Shown in pieces: positions 8,010 to 15,697 of a stretch of DNA of 24,699 nucleotides. Both the position numbers and the translations under genes were made by a program. How positions within the stretch are numbered: position 1 is the stretch's first letter; every line of letters begins with the position of its first letter. A model generated the notes under the pieces. That model was not told the DNA's origin, ran no database searches, and was given only the letters and a program-made list of their open reading frames with translations. The stretch is from CAIPAT01 sp037144075 (GTDB lineage: Bacteria; Verrucomicrobiota; Lentisphaeria; Victivallales; Victivallaceae): assembly GCA_037144075.1 (NCBI GenBank), contig JBAWXM010000035.1, positions 1 through 24,699 of the forward strand, in the 5' to 3' direction.

Positions 8010-9758
8010 ATGTACAAGATATGGCGTTCCCCTTACAGCGAATTCGGCAAATTTACGCTGGTTCCGAATGATCTGCACGACGAGACCGTAACTGCCGTGC
8101 AGGTATATACCGGCGAGGCGCTTAAAAGCATTGCCGGGGCCGGCTTCAACGGTATATGGGTGCACGGCCTGCTGCATAATCTGGTTACGGCGGATGAATT
8201 TCCCGAATTCGGCCGCAATTCCGCTGTTCATCTGAAAAATATGCGCGAACTGATAAAGCGCGGCGCTGAATACGGCATTAAAGTCTTCATCTACATGCAG
8301 CCGCCGCGGGCGATTCAAGTCTCAGACGAGGCGTTCTGGAAGAATCATGCCGGCGTTGCAGGGCAGGAGGAGGAGCTGCAGGGCGAACCCGGACAAGTCA
8401 TCAGGGTGCGATCCATCTGCACATCCACGCCTGAAGTAAAAAGCTATCTGAGAAACGCCGCCGCCAACCTGGCAAAATCTCTTCCCGGATTGGGCGGGGT
8501 GATAATGATTACCGCCTCGGAATTTCCGGCGCATTGCATCGCCCGGCGCGGCCGGGTACTGGGCGCTTTGGGCGAGATCAGCTACATGCCGGTAGAGTGT
8601 CCCCGTTGCGCGGCGCGCAAGCCGGAGGATATTGTCAGTGAGGTTATTACCCTGATCCGGGATGGTATTCGTTCAGTGTCAAACGACATTGCGATCATTG
8701 CCTGGAACTGGTCGTGGTCTTTTTATGTTGATATCCCGTGCGCGGAGATTATCCGAAAGCTGCCGAAGGACGTTATTCTGATGGCGGATTTCGAACGCGG
8801 CGGGTTCAAAGATGTGCTTGGACACAAGCAGCATAAAATAGATGAGTATTCGATTGGCTATGCCGGCCCGTCCGAGCAGTTCAAGGCGTCCTTTGAGCTT
8901 GCCCGCGAACTTGGCCTGGCCTGCCTGGCGAAGCTCCAGTTCGGTACGACTCACGAATTGGCGACAGTGCCGAATCTTCCAGTCCTGGGCAATCTTTTCC
9001 GGAAAGCTGATTTTCTGCGCAAAAACAATCTTGCCGGATTTATGGGATGCTGGAATTTCGGCAACATGATCACGGCGAATACCGGCGGATTCAATTATTT
9101 TTTGAGCAAAGAGTGTCCGGATGATAAAGATATGGCGATTCAAACGTTCGCGGAACTGTATTTCCCCGGCTGCCGTCCGGACAGAGTCGCTGCCGCATGG
9201 GATAATTTTGCGGAGGCGATGAACAGTTATCCGATATGCATTCCGTATCTGTATGCCGGCCCCACCAACTACGCCATAATGATGACGCCGGCGCCGGGGC
9301 CGCTTAGCGGCAAATCCGCCGGACGTTCATGGCTGCTGGATGAACGCGGCGACGATGTTTCCGGGGCGATTGCCGATTTCTCGCTGGATGAAATCATCGA
9401 AGGTTTTAAGCTGCTTTCTGAAAAATGGCGGGCGGGAGTGACGCTGCTGAGTACAGGCCTGAACGGCGTCAGCGACAAACATGCGGATGAAGAATTGGCC
9501 AATGCGGAAGTCTGCCGTGCGGCTTTCCGCAGCACATACAATGTCTTCAGGACATATAAACTGCGCAAAGAGTGGAACCCCGGCAAACTGCCCGAGTATT
9601 TGAAATGTGCCGCCGATGAACTTGAAAACATCAAACGGGCGCTGCCTTATATTGAGAAGGACAAACGCTTCGGTTATCATTCCGAAGCTCAAGGTTATAT
9701 GTTTGATGCAGACTCGGTTAAAACCAAGATCAAAGCTCTGGAAGAACAATTAATCTGA
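8010..9758 (+). CDS. Uncharacterised TIM-barrel, glycosidase-like protein
   Basis: The 582-aa protein has no signal peptide and looks cytoplasmic. Its N-terminal two thirds read like a (beta/alpha)8 barrel, with strands such as GFNGIWVHG, GIKVFIYMQPP, GVIMITASEF and IAIIAWNWSW. ASEF follows the fourth strand, where GH20-like and alpha-glucuronidase-like enzymes place a catalytic acidic pair, so the Glu is a candidate catalytic residue. A CPRC pair in the middle could bind metal. The C-terminal ~180 residues look helical. I do not recognise a named family. A glycosidase acting on an oligosaccharide is inference from the fold-like pattern and the sugar-gene surroundings. The start ATG 8010 has GGAG five bases upstream. 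It probably has its own promoter in the AT-rich gap before it. Confidence 0.62.
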   Translation: MYKIWRSPYSEFGKFTLVPNDLHDETVTAVQVYTGEALKSIAGAGFNGIWVHGLLHNLVTADEFPEFGRNSAVHLKNMRELIKRGAEYGIKVFIYMQPPRAIQVSDEAFWKNHAGVAGQEEELQGEPGQVIRVRSICTSTPEVKSYLRNAAANLAKSLPGLGGVIMITASEFPAHCIARRGRVLGALGEISYMPVECPRCAARKPEDIVSEVITLIRDGIRSVSNDIAIIAWNWSWSFYVDIPCAEIIRKLPKDVILMADFERGGFKDVLGHKQHKIDEYSIGYAGPSEQFKASFELARELGLACLAKLQFGTTHELATVPNLPVLGNLFRKADFLRKNNLAGFMGCWNFGNMITANTGGFNYFLSKECPDDKDMAIQTFAELYFPGCRPDRVAAAWDNFAEAMNSYPICIPYLYAGPTNYAIMMTPAPGPLSGKSAGRSWLLDERGDDVSGAIADFSLDEIIEGFKLLSEKWRAGVTLLSTGLNGVSDKHADEELANAEVCRAAFRSTYNVFRTYKLRKEWNPGKLPEYLKCAADELENIKRALPYIEKDKRFGYHSEAQGYMFDADSVKTKIKALEEQLI

Positions 9759-9776
9759 ATTATTCTTTTCCGTAAT

Positions 9777-9805
9777 TTGAAATTGCGCCATTGTGAATTT
9801 ATGCT
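9777..9805 (+). promoter_or_regulatory. Candidate promoter of ttcA
   Basis: TTGAAA (9777-9782) and TATGCT (9800-9805) are 17 bases apart, giving a start near 9812 and a leader of about 26 nt that contains the AAAGGA ribosome-binding site (9825-9830 region). Confidence 0.4.
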
Positions 9806-9837
9806 ATCCTCTTGTACTGTAAAGCAAAGGATACTGC

Positions 9838-10608
9838 ATGGACGCTGAACCGCAAAAATCAAAAATATTCAAGAAAATCTGCAAGCTGTCCGGACAGGCC
9901 GTGGCTGATTACAGCATGATCGCCGGCGGCGACCGGCTGATGGTCGGCCTGAGCGGCGGCAAGGACAGCATGATGCTGATGCATGTGCTGATGCATCTTC
10001 AGCATCATGCGCCGGTTGATTTTGAAGTTATAGCTGTTACTTTCGATCCTGGTTTCCCGGGTTTCAACCCGTCTGCGATTCAAAAATATGCGGCGGCGCA
10101 GGGATGGGTTCACCATGTCGTAAGTGTCGGCATGGAGGAACTGCTCAAGGATAAAGGCGCGGAACGCCGTCCCTGTGTGCTGTGTTCCAGAATCCGGCGC
10201 GGCAAACTTTATGGACAGGCCGGAGAGCTCGATTGCCGGAAAATCGCTCTCGGCCATAATCTTGATGATGTCTGCGTCAGCATGCTTATCAGTTTGACGC
10301 GCGGGCTGGGAATCAAGACCATGGCGCCGAATGTCAAGGCTGATGCGCTGGATTTGCGGATTGTGCGCCCGCTGACATATGTGCCGGAGGCGATGATTGT
10401 CGAGTGCGCCCGCACTTTCGGTTTTCCAGACTGCGGGAAATGTGTGTACCAGGATCGACTGGAAAAATCTGGCGACCGGGCGTATTTTGAAAAACTGCTT
10501 GACCAGATGGAACAGCGCATTCCGCATATCCGCCAGAATATGCTGCATTCGATGAGCAGTGTGCGACCGGGTTATATGCTTGACCCTGAATTTTTAAAAC
10601 TGGATTGA
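9838..10608 (+). CDS. ttcA: tRNA 2-thiocytidine synthetase TtcA-like protein
   Basis: This is a PP-loop ATPase of 256 aa. SGGKDS at 39-44 binds ATP and activates C32 of tRNA. Cysteine pairs C113/C116 (PCVLC) and C199/C202 (CGKC) correspond to the positions that hold the 4Fe-4S cluster and sulfur in TtcA. In the family the enzyme makes 2-thiocytidine at tRNA position 32. It is shorter than E. coli TtcA (311 aa), mainly at the C-terminus, as is common for TtcA homologues outside Proteobacteria. TtuA-like and other TtcA-family thiolases are alternatives. The ATG at 9838 follows AAAGGA. A secreted-protein gene starts 12 bases after the stop, so they probably share a transcript. Confidence 0.85.
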   Translation: MDAEPQKSKIFKKICKLSGQAVADYSMIAGGDRLMVGLSGGKDSMMLMHVLMHLQHHAPVDFEVIAVTFDPGFPGFNPSAIQKYAAAQGWVHHVVSVGMEELLKDKGAERRPCVLCSRIRRGKLYGQAGELDCRKIALGHNLDDVCVSMLISLTRGLGIKTMAPNVKADALDLRIVRPLTYVPEAMIVECARTFGFPDCGKCVYQDRLEKSGDRAYFEKLLDQMEQRIPHIRQNMLHSMSSVRPGYMLDPEFLKLD

Positions 10609-10620
10609 AAGGAATTGCCG

Positions 10621-11100
10621 ATGAAAGAAATTATGACTTTTGTACTGCTGATAATGCTGACCGCCGGATTGCCGGTCTTCTCCGAGGTTGCGCCTGCAAG
10701 TTCGCCGAAACCGTCTGAAGACGTATATCGCCGTTATCCGAAACCGCCTGAACGCTGGCACGATCCTTTCGGGGTTTACTGGAAGGAAGCCAGGCCGGTG
10801 GATTTCGTCTACCTGGGGCCGGCGCAGCTCGGCGGCGGGATTTTCTCTTTTATCGGCTATACTGTAATGTGGCCGGGAAAATTGATCTGGAACACCTGCA
10901 ACTGGGATTTCTCCGACGAGGACGCGTTTTTTCCGCCGATTGATTTTTCCTCCAAATATTGCGGCGTCGCCGGATGTTATGTGCTGGGGTCGCCATTCTG
11001 GCTGCTGGAAAAAGCCTTCTGGGACGGACCCGTCTGGCTGTTCTCCGGCAGCAGCAATACAAAGCAGGAACCGGTTACAACTGGAATTCCGAAAGCTTGA
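10621..11100 (+). CDS. Small secreted protein of unknown function
   Basis: The 159-aa product starts with a Lys and a hydrophobic stretch (about residues 5-20, FVLLIMLTAGLPVF) that fits a Sec signal peptide cut near SEVA. The mature part is rich in Trp, Tyr, Phe, Gly and Pro. It has two more apolar, glycine-rich segments (GGGIFSFIGYTVMW and YVLGSPFWLLEKAF), which may be membrane-associated, and two cysteines that could form a disulfide. I do not recognise the family. The ATG at 10621 has AAAGGA seven bases upstream; an in-frame TTG at 10615 is less likely. It probably forms an operon with ttcA. Its last 26 bases overlap the 3' end of the convergent oxidoreductase gene. Confidence 0.7.
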   Translation: MKEIMTFVLLIMLTAGLPVFSEVAPASSPKPSEDVYRRYPKPPERWHDPFGVYWKEARPVDFVYLGPAQLGGGIFSFIGYTVMWPGKLIWNTCNWDFSDEDAFFPPIDFSSKYCGVAGCYVLGSPFWLLEKAFWDGPVWLFSGSSNTKQEPVTTGIPKA

Positions 11101-12160
11101 CGATGCGTCTTTCGCGTTCCGACCGTTCCGCGGCAAACCCGGTAACCATTGTTTCATAGGAGTCTGAAGCCGCAGTTTCCGGGGGCAGTCCCCGGGCGAC
11201 CAGTTCAGCGATTCTCAGGTTCTGTCCGTGCGTATTGTGGAACCATGCCTGGTCTTCCTCTTTCGGGAAACTGATTTTCTCGACAATTTTGCTGACCAGT
11301 TGTTTAGGTGAATCGCTGAATTCCCAGCGGCGGATGCGGCGGCGGAAAACATCGGTCTCAATCGCGCCTTTAGTACCGAAAATATGATATTGCAGATAAT
11401 GACCGTCGTCAGCCTGTTTTTCCAGCATTTCCAGCAGGGGGTCGGTATGATCGGTTTCTCCGATATACATGACGAAGTTCAGGCTGGAGACTGCGCCGTT
11501 TTTGAACCGCAGATTGATCTGGTGGTTGTCCGGATGGTTGAAATAGCTCACCACATTCGGCGCGTTCATGGAAAAAACTTCGTCAACGGGACTGTTGATC
11601 CACCAGCGTTGAAGATCGAGGTAGTGAGACAGTTTCTCTCCGATCAGCGTGCCCTTGCTTTTACTGCGCCAGGTGTCTTTCAGGTGAAATTCACTGCAAT
11701 AGTAGCGGCATTGAGTATTGACCGGAGTTCCAATCAGCCCCTGCTCAATCCAGTCTTTCACGGTCATATACATTTTAGAATAGTGCAGTTCAAACCCGAT
11801 CTGGAGAAAGCCGCCGGTCTCTTTTTCCACTGCCAGCATTCGCCTGGCGTCGGAAAGATCAATGCCCATCGGCTTTTCGCACAGGACGGCTTTGCCGGCG
11901 CGCATGGCCATTTCGGTTTGTCCGGTATGGGCTTCATTTATCGACGCAATGTAAATCAGCTTGATTTCCGGATTGTTCATGATCGAAGCAAGGTCGCTGG
12001 TGGCGTTGATCCCAAGTTCCCTGCCGCGCAGTTCGGCTCTAGCCGGATCCTGCTCATAACCGTAAATATTTCTGACATAAGGCGATGCTTTGGCCGCGCC
12101 GACATGGGTTCCGCCCATGCCGCCAAGCCCCAGTACTGCAACATCCATTTTGTTTTCCAT
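11075..12160 (-). CDS. Gfo/Idh/MocA-family NAD(P)-dependent oxidoreductase
   Basis: The 361-aa protein opens with the Rossmann motif VAVLGLGGMGGTH and has the family hallmark CEKPMG, whose Lys is a catalytic/NAD-site residue, at about 95-100. The C-terminal half is the alpha/beta substrate domain, with GEKLSHYLDLQRWW matching the usual catalytic His helix. Relatives oxidise or reduce sugars, inositols or sugar acids; which one is unknown. The ATG at 12158-12160 has AAAGG about eight bases upstream. It starts 11 bases after the stop of the GntR/LacI-type repressor, so the regulator and enzyme are almost certainly one operon and the enzyme's substrate or product may be the inducer. Confidence 0.9.
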   Translation of the reverse strand: MENKMDVAVLGLGGMGGTHVGAAKASPYVRNIYGYEQDPARAELRGRELGINATSDLASIMNNPEIKLIYIASINEAHTGQTEMAMRAGKAVLCEKPMGIDLSDARRMLAVEKETGGFLQIGFELHYSKMYMTVKDWIEQGLIGTPVNTQCRYYCSEFHLKDTWRSKSKGTLIGEKLSHYLDLQRWWINSPVDEVFSMNAPNVVSYFNHPDNHQINLRFKNGAVSSLNFVMYIGETDHTDPLLEMLEKQADDGHYLQYHIFGTKGAIETDVFRRRIRRWEFSDSPKQLVSKIVEKISFPKEEDQAWFHNTHGQNLRIAELVARGLPPETAASDSYETMVTGFAAERSERERRIVKLSEFQL

Positions 12161-12171
12161 TTTTCTACCTT

Positions 12172-13302
12172 TTATGACTCCCTTATAATCAGTTCAGGGG
12201 ATACTGTAATTCGTTCCCCTTTTGCATGTTCGGTAATACATTGTGTCGTGATTTTTCCGATCTGAGTTTCATTGACGGAAACAGACGTGAGGGCAGGGGT
12301 GATTACTTCAGCCCACGAAGTATTGAACAGTCCGACTACGCTGACATCGCGGCCAATTTCCATGCCCATTTTTTTCGCAGCATGATAGACTTTCAATGCG
12401 CGGAAGTCTGCTACTGAAAACACCCCGCAATCTCCAGCACGGATAAAATTTTCAATACGATTTTCAGTAGTGGAGTCATGAGCCGGCGCCATATCGTGAA
12501 TTACCGAAAAGCCTGATTTGGAATTTATGCCGGCTTCAGTCATTGCCTGCTTTATTCCGGCGGCAATCCTGAAGTCGAAAGTCTCCTTGACGCAGCCGTG
12601 GCGGGTGATGAGGGCAGGGGTGTAAGGCTCGAATGTCAGCATCGCAATCCGCTTTTTTCCGGAGTTGATCAGGTGCATGGCGCCGAGGTAACCGGCTTTG
12701 TGAAAATCGCAAATTATTTGATTAGCACCCGGGAACTCCAGTTTTGTTTCATAAAAAATCACATAGTTTAACTGCCGGAATTTCTCTTTATTGCGATGCA
12801 GATTCAGGTATGGAACATGACGGGTTCCCTCGATGACCAGCGAATCAAAACCATCTTTAATATATTGCTGTATCCGCTTTTCTTTATCTTCGCTGGAAAA
12901 CGTGTCATCCGTAAGATGATTGCCAAGAGGAATTGCATAGTAATTATGCTTCTGAAGTTCTGCAATCAACGTGTCCGCCAGATTCTGGTACATGTCATCT
13001 TTTGAAGCCATTATCAGGCCTGCCTGATGGTACTTTGGGCGCCGGGAAGACGGAGCTGCGGCCTTCTGTTCACACACAAATACCCCTTTGCCCTGAGTCT
13101 TGTAAATATAGCCTTCTGTCTCCAGATAGCGCAGCGCGTTTAGTACTGTTACCTGGGTCGTATTGAAATATTCGGACAACTCCCGGCTGGAGAGAATTTT
13201 ATCCCCGGGACGCAATTTCCCGTTAACGATTTGCGCTTTCAGGCTTTCGCTGATCTGATAATATTTCGGCATCGGCACCGAACTGTCTATCTTTTTTAGC
13301 AT
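12172..13302 (-). CDS. GntR-type DNA-binding / LacI-type sugar-sensing hybrid repressor
   Basis: The 376-aa regulator joins a GntR winged helix-turn-helix (residues ~1-78: KYYQISESLKAQIVNG, LRPGDKI, LSEYFNTTQVTVLNALRYLE, GKGVFV) to a periplasmic-binding-protein-like sensor (~90-376) ending in VSVVGLFNTSW and a SVSVNETQIG segment typical of LacI/GalR C-terminal domains. Such AraR-like hybrids bind operators as dimers and release them on sugar binding. The ATG at 13300-13302 has AAGGGG seven bases upstream and a near-consensus promoter, suggesting autoregulation. Its probable target is at least its own operon with the downstream oxidoreductase. The ligand is unknown. Confidence 0.9.
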   Translation of the reverse strand: MLKKIDSSVPMPKYYQISESLKAQIVNGKLRPGDKILSSRELSEYFNTTQVTVLNALRYLETEGYIYKTQGKGVFVCEQKAAAPSSRRPKYHQAGLIMASKDDMYQNLADTLIAELQKHNYYAIPLGNHLTDDTFSSEDKEKRIQQYIKDGFDSLVIEGTRHVPYLNLHRNKEKFRQLNYVIFYETKLEFPGANQIICDFHKAGYLGAMHLINSGKKRIAMLTFEPYTPALITRHGCVKETFDFRIAAGIKQAMTEAGINSKSGFSVIHDMAPAHDSTTENRIENFIRAGDCGVFSVADFRALKVYHAAKKMGMEIGRDVSVVGLFNTSWAEVITPALTSVSVNETQIGKITTQCITEHAKGERITVSPELIIRES

Positions 13303-13338
13303 TTAATAACCCCTTAACTGATATATAGCACTATTTCA

Positions 13339-13366
13339 ATTTTACACCGAAAAAAGGAAATGTCAA
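13339..13366 (-). promoter_or_regulatory. Strong candidate promoter of the repressor-oxidoreductase operon
   Basis: On the minus strand TTGACA (complement of 13361-13366) lies 16 bases from TAAAAT (complement of 13339-13344). The -35 is perfect and the -10 is five of six. An AATG-N5-CATT inverted repeat (13359-13371) covers the -35 and could be part of an operator. Confidence 0.6.
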
Positions 13367-13427
13367 CCATTGTTATAAATTAATTTTTCACCAAATGACC
13401 AATGCCGCATAATTTCATGTAATCATT

Positions 13428-13463
13428 TTTGCCGGTTGATTTCCTGCCGGCAAACGATATGTT
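13428..13463 (+). promoter_or_regulatory. Palindrome overlapping a candidate promoter of the kinase-like gene
   Basis: TTTGCCGG (13428-13435) and CCGGCAAA (13447-13454) form an exact 8-bp inverted repeat with an 11-base centre. The centre contains TTGATT (13436-13441), which sits 16 bases before TATGTT (13458-13463), a plausible promoter for the downstream gene. No T-run follows on either strand, so it is not a terminator; an operator is more likely. Confidence 0.4.
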
Positions 13464-13518
13464 ATTGGCTTACGGAGAGGAATTATCCGTTAAATGAATA
13501 AGTAAAGAGGGAGACGTC

Positions 13519-14130
13519 ATGCCGATACCGTACCGTCAGGAAGTATACCGGAAAATGATTCATTTGAGTTCGCTGTGGATGGCGGCGGCAATGTATTTTC
13601 TGCCTTTCCAATGGGCTGCGCTGATCTTCATGCTGCTGGCTGCTGCGGATGTGCTGCTGGAATATGGAAATTTCAGAAAATGGCCGGTCATTCATCCGCT
13701 TTATAAAATATTCTTCGGACGGATGCTGCGTAATTCGGCGGGCAAGGGTTGCTTCGAATTGAGCGGCGGCCCCTATGTGCTTGCTGCGGCGTTTCTGTCC
13801 GTCCTCTGCTTTAAGCCGCCGGTCGCAATCTGCGCGTTTACGGTAATGCTGATCGGTGACACCGCCGCCGCGCTGGTGGGCAGAAAATTCGGAAAGATAA
13901 AATTCGCCAACGGCAAGTCGCTGGAAGGCGCGCTGGCATTTATTGCCGCATCCGTCATTGTGCTGGTTGTTTGCGGCTGCATTTTTACCTATCCGTCATC
14001 ATTGTACATGAAGGGTTGCATCGGGATCGTTATGGCGGCGGCAGCGGAGTTGTACGAAAAGAAACTGCATATTGATGATAACTTTTCCATCCCGCTGCTG
14101 GTCGGCGCAGTCATGTCGCTTCCATGGTAG
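13519..14130 (+). CDS. Dolichol/phytol-kinase-like (CTP-dependent polyprenol kinase family) membrane protein
   Basis: The 203-aa protein is almost wholly hydrophobic, with about six predicted membrane segments. It carries the family motif LIGDTAAALVGRKFG ... GKSLEGALAF, in which the Asp and the Gly/Lys-rich loop are shared by SEC59-type dolichol kinases, phytol kinases and CdsA-like cytidylyltransferases. Relatives phosphorylate a lipid alcohol using CTP at the membrane. The bacterial substrate is not known; an isoprenoid alcohol or diacylglycerol is inference. The ATG at 13519 has GGGAG about five bases upstream. It lies divergent to the repressor gene across 216 bases and is followed closely by a secreted-protein gene, perhaps co-transcribed. 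Confidence 0.82.
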   Translation: MPIPYRQEVYRKMIHLSSLWMAAAMYFLPFQWAALIFMLLAAADVLLEYGNFRKWPVIHPLYKIFFGRMLRNSAGKGCFELSGGPYVLAAAFLSVLCFKPPVAICAFTVMLIGDTAAALVGRKFGKIKFANGKSLEGALAFIAASVIVLVVCGCIFTYPSSLYMKGCIGIVMAAAAELYEKKLHIDDNFSIPLLVGAVMSLPW

Positions 14131-14164
14131 CAGATTGGTAAAATTAATGAAAGGGTTTATGAAT

Positions 14165-14737
14165 ATGAGAACGTTTGGAATGATTATTGCCCTGATGACC
14201 ATATTACAGATTCCGGCAGTTTGCGGCATTGATGACGCCGGCGGTGGATCAAAGGCAAAAGCTGTTTCATACCGGATGCTAAAGAATGACGAATTTCAGA
14301 GTTTTATCAAAAACTGGGAGGATAAAAAATATCCGGTGCTGTATGCCTTGATCCGGACTCCGGCACAATGGGACGCGATATTCCACCCGGCTCCGGTGAT
14401 GGGCGGGAACCGGCCGTTCGCTCCGGATGCGAAGCTTTATGAGAATGAACAGATTATCATTGTCGCGCACGTGATTCCGGCGCCTGACCCCAATCTGACA
14501 CTGTTTAATATCAGGCAGATCTTTGCCGACAATGATGTCCTGTTCATTTATTACAGATTCAACCAGCCTGAAAGTACCGCATCATATACCGTGAAAAGTC
14601 ATCTGTCCGTAGTGATTCCGAAGCACAATTATAAGCGGATAGTGTTTATTGAAAGCGGCAAACAGCTTGGAATCCTGGATTTGGCCCAGGGGCAGTGGTC
14701 AGTTCCGGCGATGGATCTGTCGGGTAAAGAACAGTAA
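14165..14737 (+). CDS. Secreted protein of unknown function
   Basis: The 190-aa product begins with an Arg and a hydrophobic stretch (MRTFGMIIALMTILQIPAVCG), a likely Sec signal peptide. The mature protein is a mix of predicted strands and loops with no recognisable motif and no tandem repeat. I chose ATG 14165 because AAAGGG lies nine bases upstream. In-frame ATGs at 14147 and 14159 give up to six more residues but have a weak or too-close ribosome-binding site. It starts 34 bases after the kinase-like gene, on the same strand, so co-transcription is plausible. Function unknown. Confidence 0.65.
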   Translation: MRTFGMIIALMTILQIPAVCGIDDAGGGSKAKAVSYRMLKNDEFQSFIKNWEDKKYPVLYALIRTPAQWDAIFHPAPVMGGNRPFAPDAKLYENEQIIIVAHVIPAPDPNLTLFNIRQIFADNDVLFIYYRFNQPESTASYTVKSHLSVVIPKHNYKRIVFIESGKQLGILDLAQGQWSVPAMDLSGKEQ

Positions 14738-14777
14738 GCTTTGTTGTTTTTCGGTATTAAAATGGAATTTGCGGCGC

Positions 14778-14806
14778 TGGACAAACGACGGTCTTCCGGC
14801 TATATT
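14778..14806 (+). promoter_or_regulatory. Candidate promoter of the CPBP protease gene
   Basis: TGGACA (14778-14783) and TATATT (14801-14806) are 17 bases apart, five of six matches each. The start would be near 14813, giving a leader of about 49 nt. Confidence 0.5.
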
Positions 14807-14861
14807 CTGTGATGGTTTCAACTCCGCGACAGTTTTGCGCTGAAAACACAGAAAGAATTTT

Positions 14862-15620
14862 ATGCTGGATATTTACAATAATAAGTTTACGAAAGACGAG
14901 AAGTATTTAAACCGCGGATTTATTGCGGGAATATCGTTGATTTTTCTGTTTTATCTGTTCATCCCGCTGCTGCTGTCATGCAGTCATCAGATGATTGCCG
15001 GACTGAATGAAATGCCGAAATCGCTGATGATTCTGATTGTGTGTTTTCCGCCGCCGCTGCTGTCGCTGGCAACGATACTGATGATATGTAAATTTACCGA
15101 TCCGGATAAACCTTTTTCTGAAAAAATGGGATTAAATAAATGGCAGCTGCGCAATGTCTGGATATGCGTGGCGGTGTGTGTGTTTATGCTCGGCGTGTCA
15201 GCATTTACGACGATTAATTTCAAAAAAATTCTGGATTTTTTCGATATCCATTACCGGCCGCCGGCATTTCTGTCGCTGGCGTTGAGCTGTGATACAACAG
15301 GTTTTATTCTTCTTGCCATTGCCGCGGCCATTATCGCGCCGGTGGCGGAGGAAATACTGTTCCGGCGGGTGATTTACGGTTATATCGCGGCACGGGTTGG
15401 AATTGCCGGCTCAGTCGTTTTAACCTCGATGCTTTTCGCGATGATCCACGACTCGTTCGCGCAGTTTCCGGCGCTGTTTCTGCTGGGGGTGGCGTTTCAG
15501 TTGACTTATCTGCATTTTCATTCACTGTATCCGGCGATTCTGCTGCATTTCCTGAACAATGCGGCGGCCGTCTGCGCAATTCTGGCAGTGCGTATTTTTC
15601 ATATTCCGCTGCTGCAATAG
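14862..15620 (+). CDS. CPBP-family intramembrane metalloprotease (CAAX protease-like)
   Basis: The 252-aa integral membrane protein has about seven hydrophobic segments and the three conserved motifs of the Abi/CPBP (Rce1-like) family: EExxxR at E163-E164-R168 (EEILFR), FxxxH at F192-H196 and HxxxN at H229-N233. In the family these line a membrane-embedded metal site that cleaves or processes substrates within or near the bilayer. Bacterial members have roles in bacteriocin immunity or processing, but most are uncharacterised. The ribosome-binding site before ATG 14862 is weak (AAAGA). No bacteriocin-like peptide gene was seen nearby. The substrate is unknown. Confidence 0.88.
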   Translation: MLDIYNNKFTKDEKYLNRGFIAGISLIFLFYLFIPLLLSCSHQMIAGLNEMPKSLMILIVCFPPPLLSLATILMICKFTDPDKPFSEKMGLNKWQLRNVWICVAVCVFMLGVSAFTTINFKKILDFFDIHYRPPAFLSLALSCDTTGFILLAIAAAIIAPVAEEILFRRVIYGYIAARVGIAGSVVLTSMLFAMIHDSFAQFPALFLLGVAFQLTYLHFHSLYPAILLHFLNNAAAVCAILAVRIFHIPLLQ

Positions 15621-15654
15621 TAAAAGTTTTATTGTACAACAGATTAATGTGAAT

Positions 15655-15660
15655 TATATT
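15655..15660 (+). promoter_or_regulatory. Weak candidate -10 element of the Lys/Thr-rich secreted-protein gene
   Basis: TATATT lies 17 bases after a poor -35 match (TTGTAC, 15632-15637) in the 77-base AT-rich gap before the gene. Offered only as the best match in the gap. Confidence 0.25.
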
Positions 15661-15697
15661 ACATCATCATGCCACAATTAATACATTTGGAGAGTAT

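Noticed and set aside
11384..12265. 293-codon plus-strand ORF
   Set aside because: Antisense shadow of the Gfo/Idh/MocA gene, whose own frame carries clear motifs.
13428..13454. Terminator
   Set aside because: The palindrome has an 11-base loop and no T-run on either strand; treated as an operator candidate instead.
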